Source: Veillonella nakazawae
Lineage (GTDB): Bacteria; Bacillota; Negativicutes; Veillonellales; Veillonellaceae
Reading direction: 5' to 3'
NCBI RefSeq assembly: GCF_013393365.1
Contig: NZ_AP022321.1
Coordinates: 271,001 to 335,000, forward strand
Length of the DNA: 64,000 nucleotides
The translations under genes and the position numbers were made by a program. Positions 46,685-56,249 of the stretch are shown in pieces. Position 1 is the first letter of the stretch; every line of letters begins with the position of its first letter. The notes beneath the pieces were generated by a model, which saw only the letters and a program-made list of their open reading frames with translations, did not search any database and had not been told where the DNA came from.

Positions 46685-47251
46685 ATGAGTTCTACCGTGT
46701 CGAAACAAGGTCGCATCACTACCCGTCAGTTAACGATGACAGCACTCTTTGTCGCATTGATTGCCGTAGGTGCTTTTATACGGGTACCATTACCAAATTG
46801 TCCATTTACATTACAAATCTTATTTACTACCCTCGCAGGCATTGTATTAGGCAGTCGATTGGGGGCTGCTAGCGTTGGTATTTACATTGTCTTAGGTTTA
46901 ATTGGGGTACCGATTTTTACATCCGGTGGTGGGCCTGGTTACATTTTACAACCTACCTTTGGTTATTTAATTGGTTTTATGGTAGGTGCTTATGCAGTAG
47001 GCCGTATTGCAGAGTCTATGGAGACTTTATCCTTTAAACGATTATTAGCAGGATCTATATTAAATCTATTTATCGTGTATGGCCTTGGTATGATTTATCT
47101 ATACTTTATTATGAACTTATACTTAGGCAAACCAATTGGGGTTGAAGCTGTTATTATTACATGCTTCTTGATTCCCGTAGGTCCAGACATCTTCCTTTGT
47201 GCCGTTGCAGCATCTCTTGGCAAACGAATTGTTAAAGAATTACATCGATAA
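46685..47251 (+). CDS. bioY: Biotin transporter BioY
   Basis: S component of the biotin ECF transporter, 188 residues with six helices. The family motifs GAFIRVPLPNCPFTLQ and GLIGVPIFTSGGGPGYILQPTFGYL are plain. BioY can work alone or with an EcfAAT module; none is in this window. GGAGGTA precedes the ATG. A BirA-type operator upstream suggests repression when biotin is plentiful. A terminator follows at 47286. Confidence 0.92.
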   Translation: MSSTVSKQGRITTRQLTMTALFVALIAVGAFIRVPLPNCPFTLQILFTTLAGIVLGSRLGAASVGIYIVLGLIGVPIFTSGGGPGYILQPTFGYLIGFMVGAYAVGRIAESMETLSFKRLLAGSILNLFIVYGLGMIYLYFIMNLYLGKPIGVEAVIITCFLIPVGPDIFLCAVAASLGKRIVKELHR

Positions 47252-47285
47252 TATAGTCTTTATATAATACTATTATATATTTATT

Positions 47286-47312
47286 AAAACCGAGGCGTTA
47301 TGCCTCGGTTTT
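47286..47312. terminator. Terminator of bioY
   Basis: A perfect AAAACCGAGGC/GCCTCGGTTTT stem with a 5-nt loop. Confidence 0.85.
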
Positions 47313-47392
47313 ATTTGTTTACAGATCTATTTAAGACTGTTTAATGATGTCTCTTTAAGATTTATTAAGACTGTTAATTTAATATTATTTAT

Positions 47393-48157
47393 TTAAGGAT
47401 ATACATAACCTAAAATAGGCTCTGCTGTTTTTATTTTGGTTACTTCTACATATGGTTGAGCACGACCGTGAAAGTCTCGTGTAGATACTTTGCCTTCGAT
47501 AGAAACCCATTGTTCATTAGCTAAACTATCACCATCTGGTTTATAGGCGGTCATGCCAATGGGGGCTACGTCAGCGATACAACAAGACATGGCCATACGA
47601 GAGATGGTAAATTCATTAGATTTTAGCGTATTATCATCGCGATTTACATAACCTGTCATATATACAGTGTAGTCCTTGTATTGGTCTACATTAGATCCAA
47701 CCTTTACGATGGTTTGATAGAAGTTATCGGAGTTTAGTACGATTTCTTTTTTGTCTTTAGAAATGCCAGGCTCTTTGCTTTCACTATTAACGGTAATAAC
47801 CTCACCTATAGCATCATTTGTAAAATCAAAATTGTTCGTATCATCATTAACCCGTGCTGCGCCGTGAACACCAGTATTAGGAACTAGGACAGGCGGAACA
47901 ATGAGCAAAACTACGGGGATAATAATAGGTACGATAGAACGTAAATTGTGCTTGTAATAGCGGGATGGAGCCCAAATGATAGTTGCTAATCCACCTAATA
48001 TGAGAGCTATGCTACTGATGCCGAGCAGTAGTTCATATCGGGGTGCAATATAGTTCAAATAACGGCCCGTCAGAATTAGGTATACACAGCAGATACCTAA
48101 GATGAGATAGAGAGCGCCTTTCACGATGGAAAAGCGATCTTTCAGTCCTAATTTCAT
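47393..48157 (-). CDS. TIGR03943 family membrane protein (YcgQ-like)
   Basis: 254 residues with two to three N-terminal helices and a soluble C-terminal domain. Conserved features include the Cys pair in RMAMSCCIADVAPIGM and WVSIEGKVSTRDF. Proteins of this family are encoded beside DUF318 permeases (YcgR type) and COG0523 GTPases, and in Bacillus such genes are Zur-controlled. The same partners are present upstream here, so a metal (probably zinc) function is inferred. AAAAGGAGA precedes the ATG. Confidence 0.78.
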   Translation of the reverse strand: MKLGLKDRFSIVKGALYLILGICCVYLILTGRYLNYIAPRYELLLGISSIALILGGLATIIWAPSRYYKHNLRSIVPIIIPVVLLIVPPVLVPNTGVHGAARVNDDTNNFDFTNDAIGEVITVNSESKEPGISKDKKEIVLNSDNFYQTIVKVGSNVDQYKDYTVYMTGYVNRDDNTLKSNEFTISRMAMSCCIADVAPIGMTAYKPDGDSLANEQWVSIEGKVSTRDFHGRAQPYVEVTKIKTAEPILGYVYP

Positions 48158-48208
48158 AGAATCATCTCCTTTTATATTTATTACGAACTGAAATGGTAAT
48201 GACTAAAA

Positions 48209-49744
48209 TTAGCCTACAAAGAATTGAAAACCTAATGCTGTTATATAAGACATAATTACAATAGTTATGCCTAGACGAAGTATGAATGAAGTTGGCATAT
48301 ATTGTTTTAAAATATATACATTTTTAATATCGAGCATTGGTCCTAAGATGAGGAAGCCCATAACTGAGCTTATAGGAAATAGGGTGCTCAAGGATTTGCC
48401 TATAATAGCATCTGATGTAGAACAGATTGAGAAGAAGAAAGCTAATACTAGCAAGATTGGAATAGCCCACACGATAGGTAATGTGATACCCGCATTGATG
48501 AGCCAAGGTTTTCCATATACTTGGACTACTGATAAAACAGAGGCTGCCATGGAGAAATAGAATAAGAGTTGGGAAAACTCTTTTTCCATATGAATTAACA
48601 ATCTTTTTTTGTTGATGTGTTTACTCCTAGATGACTCTATTAAAACCTCTTCGTAGCTAAGATTCTGGGTATTTCTAGCTTTCATTAGTTCCTTTGAAGG
48701 TGGATAGAAGCGAAAAGATAATGCCACTAATAAAGCTACGCCAAGTCCAAGGACGATACGCCATACAGAAATCATGGGATTATCTGGAAAGGCATACCAA
48801 GTGGAGAGAATGGTAATAGGATTGATGATTGGGCTGGCTAGCATAAATAGGAGGGCCACTGATAATGGTACGCCTCTATCTGTGAGTGCTTTAAATAATG
48901 GAATAATGGCACAGTCACATACAGGTAAGGCTAGGCCACTAACCATGGCGGCACCATAGCTTTTCCAAGAATAATCGCCTAATAGTTTTAGTAGTACGCT
49001 TTGTGGTACAAAATAGCGTATAACGGTTGAGCCAATAGTTCCTAATAAAAGGAATGGAATCGCTTCGACAATGAGCCCTGTAATGATGGCAAAGCATTGA
49101 TGAATGGAGTAAGGAATGTCATGACGGAACGCGGTAACTAAAAGTATATAGGCGGTAATGCCGATAACTAATAGATTTGGTATGAGGCCCCACGTAGAAT
49201 TGCGACATAATTGCTCTACCTTTTCTGGCGTTGGCGCTGTTACAATCTTGGCCTCTCTATTATAGGTCCGTAATAAGGTATGATGTGTATCGGTCTCCGT
49301 GATGATGCAATCTGCACTGTATAATTGGCTTGTTACGTCATTACCTAAACCAGGTAACATCGATGCGACGAATTGATCCGTACAAATATATAATACCTTT
49401 TCGATTTGTAACATGTGACGCAGCTTATCACTGTATAGCAAGGATTCTAGTTGATAAAAGCTGACCATACCATTCCATTCAATCCATATTTCTTTGGGAT
49501 TTGTCTTATTGATATAGGTTGCGATTTCGTCTGCTATAGAACTATAGGTGTCAGGTTGATTAGGCGTGATTGCACTGAGTTTATCAGGGCTAAGTTGTAA
49601 AGCATCTTTAATAAGTGATACAGAACCTTGTTCGGCACTGATACATGCTGTGCCGCCCAGCTTTTTACGGTATTGTAATTGTTCATTTATAAATGTACTT
49701 TTACCAGAACCGATAAATCCGGTAACGATATAAACAGGTATCAT
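48209..49744 (-). CDS. Fusion of COG0523-like GTPase and DUF318 permease
   Basis: 511 residues in two parts. Residues 1 to about 185 form a P-loop domain with GFIGSGKST (9-17), like CobW/COG0523 but lacking the CxCC metal motif. From about residue 190 there are eight or more helices with the permease signature LPVCDCAIIPLFKAL and FMLASPIINPITIL (PF03773, ArsP/YcgR type). The ATG at 49744 overlaps the stop of the upstream GTPase gene (ATGA); a GTG at 49753 is less likely. A metal or metal-ligand complex is the likely cargo. Confidence 0.8.
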   Translation of the reverse strand: MIPVYIVTGFIGSGKSTFINEQLQYRKKLGGTACISAEQGSVSLIKDALQLSPDKLSAITPNQPDTYSSIADEIATYINKTNPKEIWIEWNGMVSFYQLESLLYSDKLRHMLQIEKVLYICTDQFVASMLPGLGNDVTSQLYSADCIITETDTHHTLLRTYNREAKIVTAPTPEKVEQLCRNSTWGLIPNLLVIGITAYILLVTAFRHDIPYSIHQCFAIITGLIVEAIPFLLLGTIGSTVIRYFVPQSVLLKLLGDYSWKSYGAAMVSGLALPVCDCAIIPLFKALTDRGVPLSVALLFMLASPIINPITILSTWYAFPDNPMISVWRIVLGLGVALLVALSFRFYPPSKELMKARNTQNLSYEEVLIESSRSKHINKKRLLIHMEKEFSQLLFYFSMAASVLSVVQVYGKPWLINAGITLPIVWAIPILLVLAFFFSICSTSDAIIGKSLSTLFPISSVMGFLILGPMLDIKNVYILKQYMPTSFILRLGITIVIMSYITALGFQFFVG

Positions 49745-50610
49745 GATTGACACACTTCGTTATGTACCATTGGCACATTAAAATCAGTACCAATAACGAC
49801 TAAGCTGTAGTCAGTGGATTCGCTAGGTACTAGGGAGCAGTAATGCGTACCGTATTGCAACTCATGGGGACCTTCGGTAGTCGGTACAATACCTTTAGCG
49901 CGGAGCACACCGTCTGGCATACCTTCTAAAATTGTTTTCCACTGTAATACAGTGAGTGTACGCAAGTCTTTAAAGGTATGACTCATAAATAGATGCTCAT
50001 CATGTAATGAATTGTCATCATGACAGTGATAGAGGCGTTTAATATAGTCTCGTAAGGAAATGGTATCCCATGACTCTTCGTGAATAGGTGTGTTGGGAGC
50101 TAAGTCGTGAATCATGCGCTTTGTAATACTTGTTTGTTGAACATCTTCGGTGTGACTCAAGAAGATAGCGTCACTGTTTGTGATTTGATCTTTAAAGAAT
50201 AAACCAAAGTTTTTGATAAATATAGGTGCTTGCATAGCATCCACCGTTGTTACTGAGGCGTGAACATAGGCGGATTTCGCAATGTCTTCATCTTCACATG
50301 TATGGATGATTTCGCTCAATTTGCTGACCCCAGATGGTTCAATATAGATAATATCTACATCATAATTTTGAAGAATATCGAGTAATGCTTGTTGGAAATT
50401 TCCTTGTAGGCTGCAGCAAATACAACCAGACGTTACTTCACGAATAGTAGCACCTGTTTTAGCAAGATTTGCCGCATCAAGACTAGTTTCGCCAAAATCA
50501 TTTTCTATAATTAAAACCTTGTCTGTAGGTTTATGTTCTTTTAGTATATGTTGTAAAAATGTTGTTTTTCCCGAACCTAGAAATCCGGATATGATAATAA
50601 TAGGAATCAT
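49741..50610 (-). CDS. COG0523 (CobW-like) GTPase metallochaperone
   Basis: 289 residues. Walker A GFLGSGKTT is at 9-17, ENDFGETSLD follows, and the metal-binding CxCC motif GCICC is at 62-66. G3 family GTPases of this kind deliver or sense zinc, cobalt or nickel. The start at 50610 (MIPIII) has AGGAGG 6 nt upstream; an earlier in-frame ATG lacks one. It is first gene of a three-gene cassette with the fusion protein and TIGR03943 protein. Confidence 0.85.
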   Translation of the reverse strand: MIPIIIISGFLGSGKTTFLQHILKEHKPTDKVLIIENDFGETSLDAANLAKTGATIREVTSGCICCSLQGNFQQALLDILQNYDVDIIYIEPSGVSKLSEIIHTCEDEDIAKSAYVHASVTTVDAMQAPIFIKNFGLFFKDQITNSDAIFLSHTEDVQQTSITKRMIHDLAPNTPIHEESWDTISLRDYIKRLYHCHDDNSLHDEHLFMSHTFKDLRTLTVLQWKTILEGMPDGVLRAKGIVPTTEGPHELQYGTHYCSLVPSESTDYSLVVIGTDFNVPMVHNEVCQS

Positions 50611-50873
50611 ATGTGCCTCCTGAGTAAGATAAACACAGTATACACCTATAGGATAACACAGAAAATACATCCTAGGGTATATGCATAGTTATGAGATTTC
50701 TATTATTCTTAAAATTCTCTTTAAATATATGGATTATATACATTATATGAGTATATTAACAGATGTATTTAATATTCATAATTAATTGTGAAAAACGTAG
50801 GAATTATCAATTTCTTCATATATGAACGAATACTCCTGTTTGAATATATATTAATTTTATATTTTTTTGAAAA

Positions 50874-50941
50874 ACATAAAAAAATCCCTCCTATAGAAGG
50901 TTCAGTCAGGAAGAGTTGACTGAAGCCCTCATAGGAGGGGG
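50874..50941 (-). terminator. Two-tier hairpin terminator after pepD
   Basis: Outer arms 50886-50894 with 50931-50939 and inner arms 50901-50908 with 50916-50923, separated by asymmetric internal loops. On the minus strand a T7 tract follows. No gene is seen in the rest of the 50611-51033 gap. Confidence 0.75.
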
Positions 50942-51033
50942 GAAGAGAATTCGTTATATAAATCTCTAATTAGATTACTTTTAGTATACCAAATTATATA
51001 TAAAGTATGTAGTCATTATTTAATATAGTATAT

Positions 51034-52482
51034 TTATTGTAACTTAGCTAACAATGCTTTGAGGTATACATACACGTTTTCAACGGATGGTAAATGAACG
51101 CGTTCCATTGGTGTATGTGGACTTACGATAGTAGGGCCAAAGCTAATCATTTGTGTGTTTGGTAATACGCCTTTCAACAAGCCGCATTCAAGACCTGCAT
51201 GAATAGCGTTTACATTAGCTGGTGTATCAAACATTTCGTTATGTAAGGAAATAGCTTGTTCTTCAAGTTTGGAGCCTTTATCGTATTCCCATGCAGGATA
51301 ACCACCAGTACGCTCTGCAGATACACCTAGTGTTTTCGCAAGTAATATCATTTTCTTAGCCAAGAATTCAAGACTGTTGCTATTGGAGCTACGGATGGAA
51401 ATGAGTACTTCAATAGTATGTTCGTTTTCTCGTACGATAGCGATGTTGTCAGAAGTTTCCACAAGATTTGGGATAGATTTGCTTACAGAATGAACACCAT
51501 CTTGTGCAAGATAGATGTAAGTAATAAGAGCTTCTGTTGTGTCATCTGCATATACTACATCAGGAGTAGCGACATCTTCTACAACAAATGTAAGACCTGG
51601 ATCTTGGTTACCATATTCATGGAGATATTGCTTTTCTTGGTAGGCAATTAATGTTTTAATGGCCGCTACATCTTCAGCGCGTACGGATAATACAGCAACT
51701 GCTTTAGAAGGAATGGCATTATGTTTTACGCCACCTTCAAAGGATGCTAAGCATACAGGATATTGTTGTTGAATATCATAGAGTACACGTGTTAATACTT
51801 GGTTAGCATTAGCTCGTTGTTCGTTGATTTCGATGCCGGAGTGGCCACCTTTAAGGCCTGTTACGGTAAAAGATAAGCCTGCATCATAACCAGGTTGGTT
51901 GTTTTCGCGCAATAATGGAATGTTTACGTGAACATGACAACCGCCAGCACAGCTAACAGTGAAGTCGTGTTCTACCTCTGTATCGAGATTGAGTAGGTAA
52001 TCGCCACTTACTTGGCCTTCTTTAATGGCGAAAGCGCCATCCATGCCAGTTTCTTCATTGGTAGTGAACAATAATTGCATAGGTCCATGTTGTTGACTAT
52101 CATCTTCGAGGATGGCAAGCATCATCGCACCACCCATACCGTTGTCCGCACCTAGAGTAGTGTGGTCTGCGTGCATCCATTCACCTTCGATGATGTTTGC
52201 AATAGGATCCTTGGAGAAGTCATGATTGGAGTCATGATCTCGTACACAAACCATATCGATATGGCCTTGTAAGATGATAGAAGGTCGGTTTTCATAACCT
52301 GGAGACGCTGGCTTTTTGATGACTACATTAAATTGATCGTCTTGATGAACCTCAAGCCCCAAGTTTTTAGCGAAGTTTACGATATAATCGCTGATGCCTT
52401 TTTCGTTTCCTGATTCACGAGGAATTTGGCTCATTTCTTTAAATATTTCTAATACGCGTTTTGCTTGAACGATTGATTCCAT
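51034..52482 (-). CDS. pepD: Aminoacyl-histidine dipeptidase (PepD, M20)
   Basis: Cytosolic zinc dipeptidase of 482 residues. Metal-site motifs are LQGHIDMVC, TLGADNGMGGA, TTNEETGMDGA, LNLDTE and, near the C-terminus, the His in ISFGPTIVSPHTPME. The full length matches E. coli PepD (485). AAAGGA lies 6 nt before the ATG at 52482; two in-frame upstream ATGs lack a ribosome site. It probably supplies amino acids from imported dipeptides. Confidence 0.9.
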   Translation of the reverse strand: MESIVQAKRVLEIFKEMSQIPRESGNEKGISDYIVNFAKNLGLEVHQDDQFNVVIKKPASPGYENRPSIILQGHIDMVCVRDHDSNHDFSKDPIANIIEGEWMHADHTTLGADNGMGGAMMLAILEDDSQQHGPMQLLFTTNEETGMDGAFAIKEGQVSGDYLLNLDTEVEHDFTVSCAGGCHVHVNIPLLRENNQPGYDAGLSFTVTGLKGGHSGIEINEQRANANQVLTRVLYDIQQQYPVCLASFEGGVKHNAIPSKAVAVLSVRAEDVAAIKTLIAYQEKQYLHEYGNQDPGLTFVVEDVATPDVVYADDTTEALITYIYLAQDGVHSVSKSIPNLVETSDNIAIVRENEHTIEVLISIRSSNSNSLEFLAKKMILLAKTLGVSAERTGGYPAWEYDKGSKLEEQAISLHNEMFDTPANVNAIHAGLECGLLKGVLPNTQMISFGPTIVSPHTPMERVHLPSVENVYVYLKALLAKLQ

Positions 52483-52798
52483 AATGGTTCCTTTCATTCT
52501 CATGTAAATAATAGATATATATGTTGATTGATTATACGAAATACTTAGTGTTTTTATTAGTATCTGAATTTGTAATACTAATAAAAGAATTTATTCCAGT
52601 GATAACTTTCACAGACATATATATGGAATATATAAATAGTTAGTATATATATAGTTATATCACAAGAATGATTATTAGGATAGTTAATGAAAATTGTAGT
52701 ATATGTATGTACTGGCTATATAGGAATAATAATGTATAATGAGGATATACGATTAACGATTAATTAAATCCATTAGATTTTAGAAGGTTGGTGAACCG
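52483..52798. other. AT-rich divergent promoter region
   Basis: Between pepD and pncB. A TATAAT (52735-52740) and a short direct repeat GATTAAC/GATTAAT (52751-52764) near pncB are the only notable items. No NAD-repressor site was recognised with confidence. Confidence 0.4.
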
Positions 52799-54250
52799 AT
52801 GCAACACGACAGTCGCAATATTAGTATGCTTATGGATTTTTATGAGATGACCATGGCACACGGCTATTTTACACAACATGAAAATACGGATCGAGTCGCT
52901 TTTGATGTGTTCTTTAGACGCAATCCAGATAAGGGTGGCTTCGCCATTTTTGGTGGTCTTGAACAAATCGTTGAGTACATTTTAAATCTACACTTTGATG
53001 AAAGTGATATCGATTTTTTACGGAATCAAGGAATCTTTAGTGAGGAATTTCTAAACTATCTTAAAGATTTCTCCTTTACTGGTGATGTATATGCGTTTCC
53101 AGAAGGTTCTATTATTTATCCAAACGAACCAGTTATAACCATCGTAGCCCCTCTCATAGACGCACAAATCGTAGAAACTGCAGTGCTAACTATGATGAAC
53201 CATCAGTCCCTTATCGCTACAAAGGCTAATCGCATCGTTCGTGCTGCGGATGGGCGTGTAGTAGCCGACTTTGGGGCTCGTCGAGCTCATAATGTGGATG
53301 CCGCTGTATATGGTGCGAGAGCAGCCTACATTGGTGGGGTACAGTCTACGGCAACTGTTTTAGCGGGCCAACAATTTGGTATTCCTGTGAGTGGTACTAT
53401 GGCTCATAGTTGGGTTATGTATCATGACTCTGAATACGAAGCTTTCAAAGCTTACGCTGAAGTGTATCCGGATGGAGCTGTATTCCTTGTTGATACCTAT
53501 GATGTATTAAACTCTGGGGTTCCTAATGCTATTAAAGTAGCTAAAGAGGTATTGGAACCTATGGGAAAACGCTTAAAAGGTATACGCCTTGATTCTGGTG
53601 ACCTTGCTTACTTAGCTAAAAAAGCGCGTCGTATGCTTGATAAGGCAGGCTTAGAAGATTGCAAAATTATGGCTTCCAATAGTCTTGATGAATATACAAT
53701 AACCTCTTTATTGGGACAGGGGGGGGCCATTGATATCTTTGGTGTAGGTGAAAGACTGATTACCTCTAAGAGCGATCCTGTATTTGGCGCCGTATACAAG
53801 ATTGCTGGCGTTGAAAAGAATGGTGTGTGGGAGCCTCGCATCAAGATTTCTGAATCTGTTGAAAAGATTACGAACCCAGGCTTTAAAAAGGTGTATCGCG
53901 TATACAATGATAAAGGGCGTGCCATTGCAGATTTATTAACATTGTTAGAAGAGGTGCCAGATACGACAGAACCATATCGTTATATCGATCCAGAACAACC
54001 ATGGCGTGAATTGTACTTTGAAAATTGCACCTTTAAAGAGATGAAACAACTCATTATTAAGGATGGAAAATTAATAGTAGAATTACCAACTTTAGATGAG
54101 CTTCGTCAATATGTTAAAGACCAATTAGAAACTGAAATTTGGTTAGAAGAACAGCGCTTTGAAAATCCACATCGCCATTACCTTGATATGAGTCCAAGAT
54201 ACTATCAAATGAAAATGGATTTATTAAATCGTATTTTCCGAAAGAAGTAG
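52799..54250 (+). CDS. pncB: Nicotinate phosphoribosyltransferase
   Basis: First step of the Preiss-Handler NAD salvage route. 483 residues, the longer bacterial form. LMDFYEMTMAHGYF opens the protein. VADFGARRAHN, with the autophosphorylation-type His nearby, SGTMAHSWVMYH, and GIRLDSGDLAYLA are NAPRTase signatures. The ribosome site is weak. nadE follows after 8 nt. Confidence 0.92.
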   Translation: MQHDSRNISMLMDFYEMTMAHGYFTQHENTDRVAFDVFFRRNPDKGGFAIFGGLEQIVEYILNLHFDESDIDFLRNQGIFSEEFLNYLKDFSFTGDVYAFPEGSIIYPNEPVITIVAPLIDAQIVETAVLTMMNHQSLIATKANRIVRAADGRVVADFGARRAHNVDAAVYGARAAYIGGVQSTATVLAGQQFGIPVSGTMAHSWVMYHDSEYEAFKAYAEVYPDGAVFLVDTYDVLNSGVPNAIKVAKEVLEPMGKRLKGIRLDSGDLAYLAKKARRMLDKAGLEDCKIMASNSLDEYTITSLLGQGGAIDIFGVGERLITSKSDPVFGAVYKIAGVEKNGVWEPRIKISESVEKITNPGFKKVYRVYNDKGRAIADLLTLLEEVPDTTEPYRYIDPEQPWRELYFENCTFKEMKQLIIKDGKLIVELPTLDELRQYVKDQLETEIWLEEQRFENPHRHYLDMSPRYYQMKMDLLNRIFRKK

Positions 54251-54258
54251 GAGGGCTT

Positions 54259-55026
54259 ATGTTAGACAATCCACAAGCTACAAAAGAGGCTCTCATTCAA
54301 TGGATTCGAGACTATTTTAGTCAAAATGGGCCTAGTTGTAGCGCCGTAGTAGGTATTTCAGGTGGTAAGGATTCCACAATTGTGGCGGCCCTTTGTAAAG
54401 AAGCCCTTGGGGCAGAACGCGTAGTAGGTGTTCTTATGCCGAATGGAATTCAGTCTGATATCGATGATGCCAAGGCTGTAGTGGCACATTTGGGGATTCC
54501 ACATATCATAGTGAATATTGGAACTGCCTATGAAGCTTTGACAAATGCTATCATTCAAGGTGAAGGTTATAAAGCAGTTACTGGTAGAACTGATATATCC
54601 AAGGATGCAGGAATTAATACACCACCGCGTCTTCGCATGACAACGCTATATGCAGTAGGACAAAATTTGCCAAATGGCGCACGCGTAGCTAATACATGTA
54701 ATGGATCTGAAGATTATGTAGGGTATTCTACAAAATATGGCGATAGTGCTGGAGATTTTAGTCCTCTTGCCAATCTTGTCGTAGAAGAGGTACGCCAAAT
54801 AGGTCGATTACTTGATATTCCAAAATATCTTGTAGATAAGACGCCTAGTGATGGACTCAGCGGTCTATCTGATGAGGATAAATTAGGATTTACCTATGCT
54901 GTATTAGATCGATATATTAGAACTGGAGAGATAGAAAATCCTGAAACGAAAGAACGTATTGATTATTTAAATCGTATTAATAAGCATAAATTAGAATTGA
55001 TACCGTCCTTTCACCCACAATGTTGA
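54259..55026 (+). CDS. nadE: NH3-dependent NAD synthetase
   Basis: Last step of NAD synthesis. The PP-loop SGGKDST is at about residues 34-40, CNGSEDYVGYSTKYGDSAGD supplies the substrate site, and KTPSDGLSGLSDED is the family signature. At 255 residues it lacks a glutaminase domain, so ammonia is the nitrogen donor. AGGAGGG is before the ATG. It forms an operon with pncB. Confidence 0.92.
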   Translation: MLDNPQATKEALIQWIRDYFSQNGPSCSAVVGISGGKDSTIVAALCKEALGAERVVGVLMPNGIQSDIDDAKAVVAHLGIPHIIVNIGTAYEALTNAIIQGEGYKAVTGRTDISKDAGINTPPRLRMTTLYAVGQNLPNGARVANTCNGSEDYVGYSTKYGDSAGDFSPLANLVVEEVRQIGRLLDIPKYLVDKTPSDGLSGLSDEDKLGFTYAVLDRYIRTGEIENPETKERIDYLNRINKHKLELIPSFHPQC

Positions 55027-55115
55027 GAGAGGACTTGTTTTAGCTAGTCTAATTCATGCTAATGTTGATTAACAAAAGATTTACTATTTCTTATGTATTT
55101 TATGATGGAGGTAAT

Positions 55116-56093
55116 ATGGAGACAAAAATTGCGTTGATTGGTACGGGCGGTACAATTGCTGGACAAGGCGCATCCGATACAGATTTGACGGGCTATACTG
55201 CAGGTGTACTAGGCCTCGATGAAATTTTAGACTCCGTACCAGGCACAGAACCATATGGTCCATATACATATACTCAGTTTAGTAATATTGAAAGTTCCGA
55301 TATTACTGTCCAGCATTGGTTGGATTTATCTAAGTTAGTACAAGAATTAGTAAATCAAGAGGCTATAGGCGGTGTTGTTATTACTCATGGAACAGATAGC
55401 ATGGAGGAGACAGCTTATTTTCTTAATCTTACTGTTCATACAGATAAACCCATCGTTATTACTGGCTCGATGAGACCTGCTGGGGCAATTAGTGCAGATG
55501 GTCCTATTAATTTATTACAAGCGATTCAAGTGGCAAGAACACCTGCATCTGTAGGTAAAGGTGTGCTTGTTGTTCTAAATGGCTATGTTGATGGGGCGCG
55601 TGATGTGTCCAAACGGAATACAACTAATGTGGCTACCTTTGACAGTCCATTAGTAGGGCATCTTGGTATCGTCCAGGATGGTGTAGCTCATTATTATAAA
55701 GCCTCTACTCGTCGTCATACGAAAGAATCCATCTTTGCTGTACATGACTTTAAGGAATTGCCTCGTGTAGTCATTTTGACTTGCTATGGTGGTATGGATG
55801 ACATGGTGCCAATGAGTGTAGTTGCCACTAATCCTGATGGACTCATCTTGACTGGATTGGGTCATGGTACAATTCCTCAAAATGTACGTCAAATAACACA
55901 AAATACAGCATTCCCAACTGTACGTGCCTCTCGTACAGGGAGTGGCATGGTATCTGCTGTACCACAAGATGCACTAGCAGGCTATCTCGTAAGTGATACA
56001 TTGAGTCCACAAAAAGCTCGCATTTTATTGATGCTGGGGCTTACAAAAACTAAAAATCTTAAAAAGTTACAACAGTTTTTCTATGAATATTGA
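55116..56093 (+). CDS. ansA: L-asparaginase
   Basis: Hydrolyses asparagine to aspartate and ammonia. 325 residues. The first catalytic Thr is in IGTGGTIAG near the N-terminus, the second in THGTDSMEETAYFL, and ITGSMRPAGAISADGPINL is conserved. No signal peptide, so it is cytoplasmic. The start at 55116 (METKIA) has GGAGG 3-5 nt upstream. It lies 89 nt after nadE with no terminator between, so the ammonia it makes could serve NadE; this is inference. Confidence 0.88.
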   Translation: METKIALIGTGGTIAGQGASDTDLTGYTAGVLGLDEILDSVPGTEPYGPYTYTQFSNIESSDITVQHWLDLSKLVQELVNQEAIGGVVITHGTDSMEETAYFLNLTVHTDKPIVITGSMRPAGAISADGPINLLQAIQVARTPASVGKGVLVVLNGYVDGARDVSKRNTTNVATFDSPLVGHLGIVQDGVAHYYKASTRRHTKESIFAVHDFKELPRVVILTCYGGMDDMVPMSVVATNPDGLILTGLGHGTIPQNVRQITQNTAFPTVRASRTGSGMVSAVPQDALAGYLVSDTLSPQKARILLMLGLTKTKNLKKLQQFFYEY

Positions 56094-56103
56094 TTAGAAA
56101 ATA

Positions 56104-56133
56104 AAAAAGATTTGAGAAAAACTCTCAAATCTT
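56104..56133 (+). terminator. Terminator of asparaginase
   Basis: An 11-bp perfect stem with A6 before it and a weak T-rich tail. Confidence 0.65.
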
Positions 56134-56188
56134 AATTTGATATTCATTTTCAAGTATTATACTATGTGTAACAGTTTTATATGCAATG

Positions 56189-56227
56189 AACCGCACATCA
56201 CGATCGCTTAGGATGTGCGGTTTTTTA
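56189..56227 (+). terminator. Second terminator after asparaginase
   Basis: A perfect 11-bp stem (56189-56199 with 56212-56222) followed by T run to 56226. Confidence 0.8.
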
Positions 56228-56249
56228 TTTCGCCTAGAATGCGTATTTT

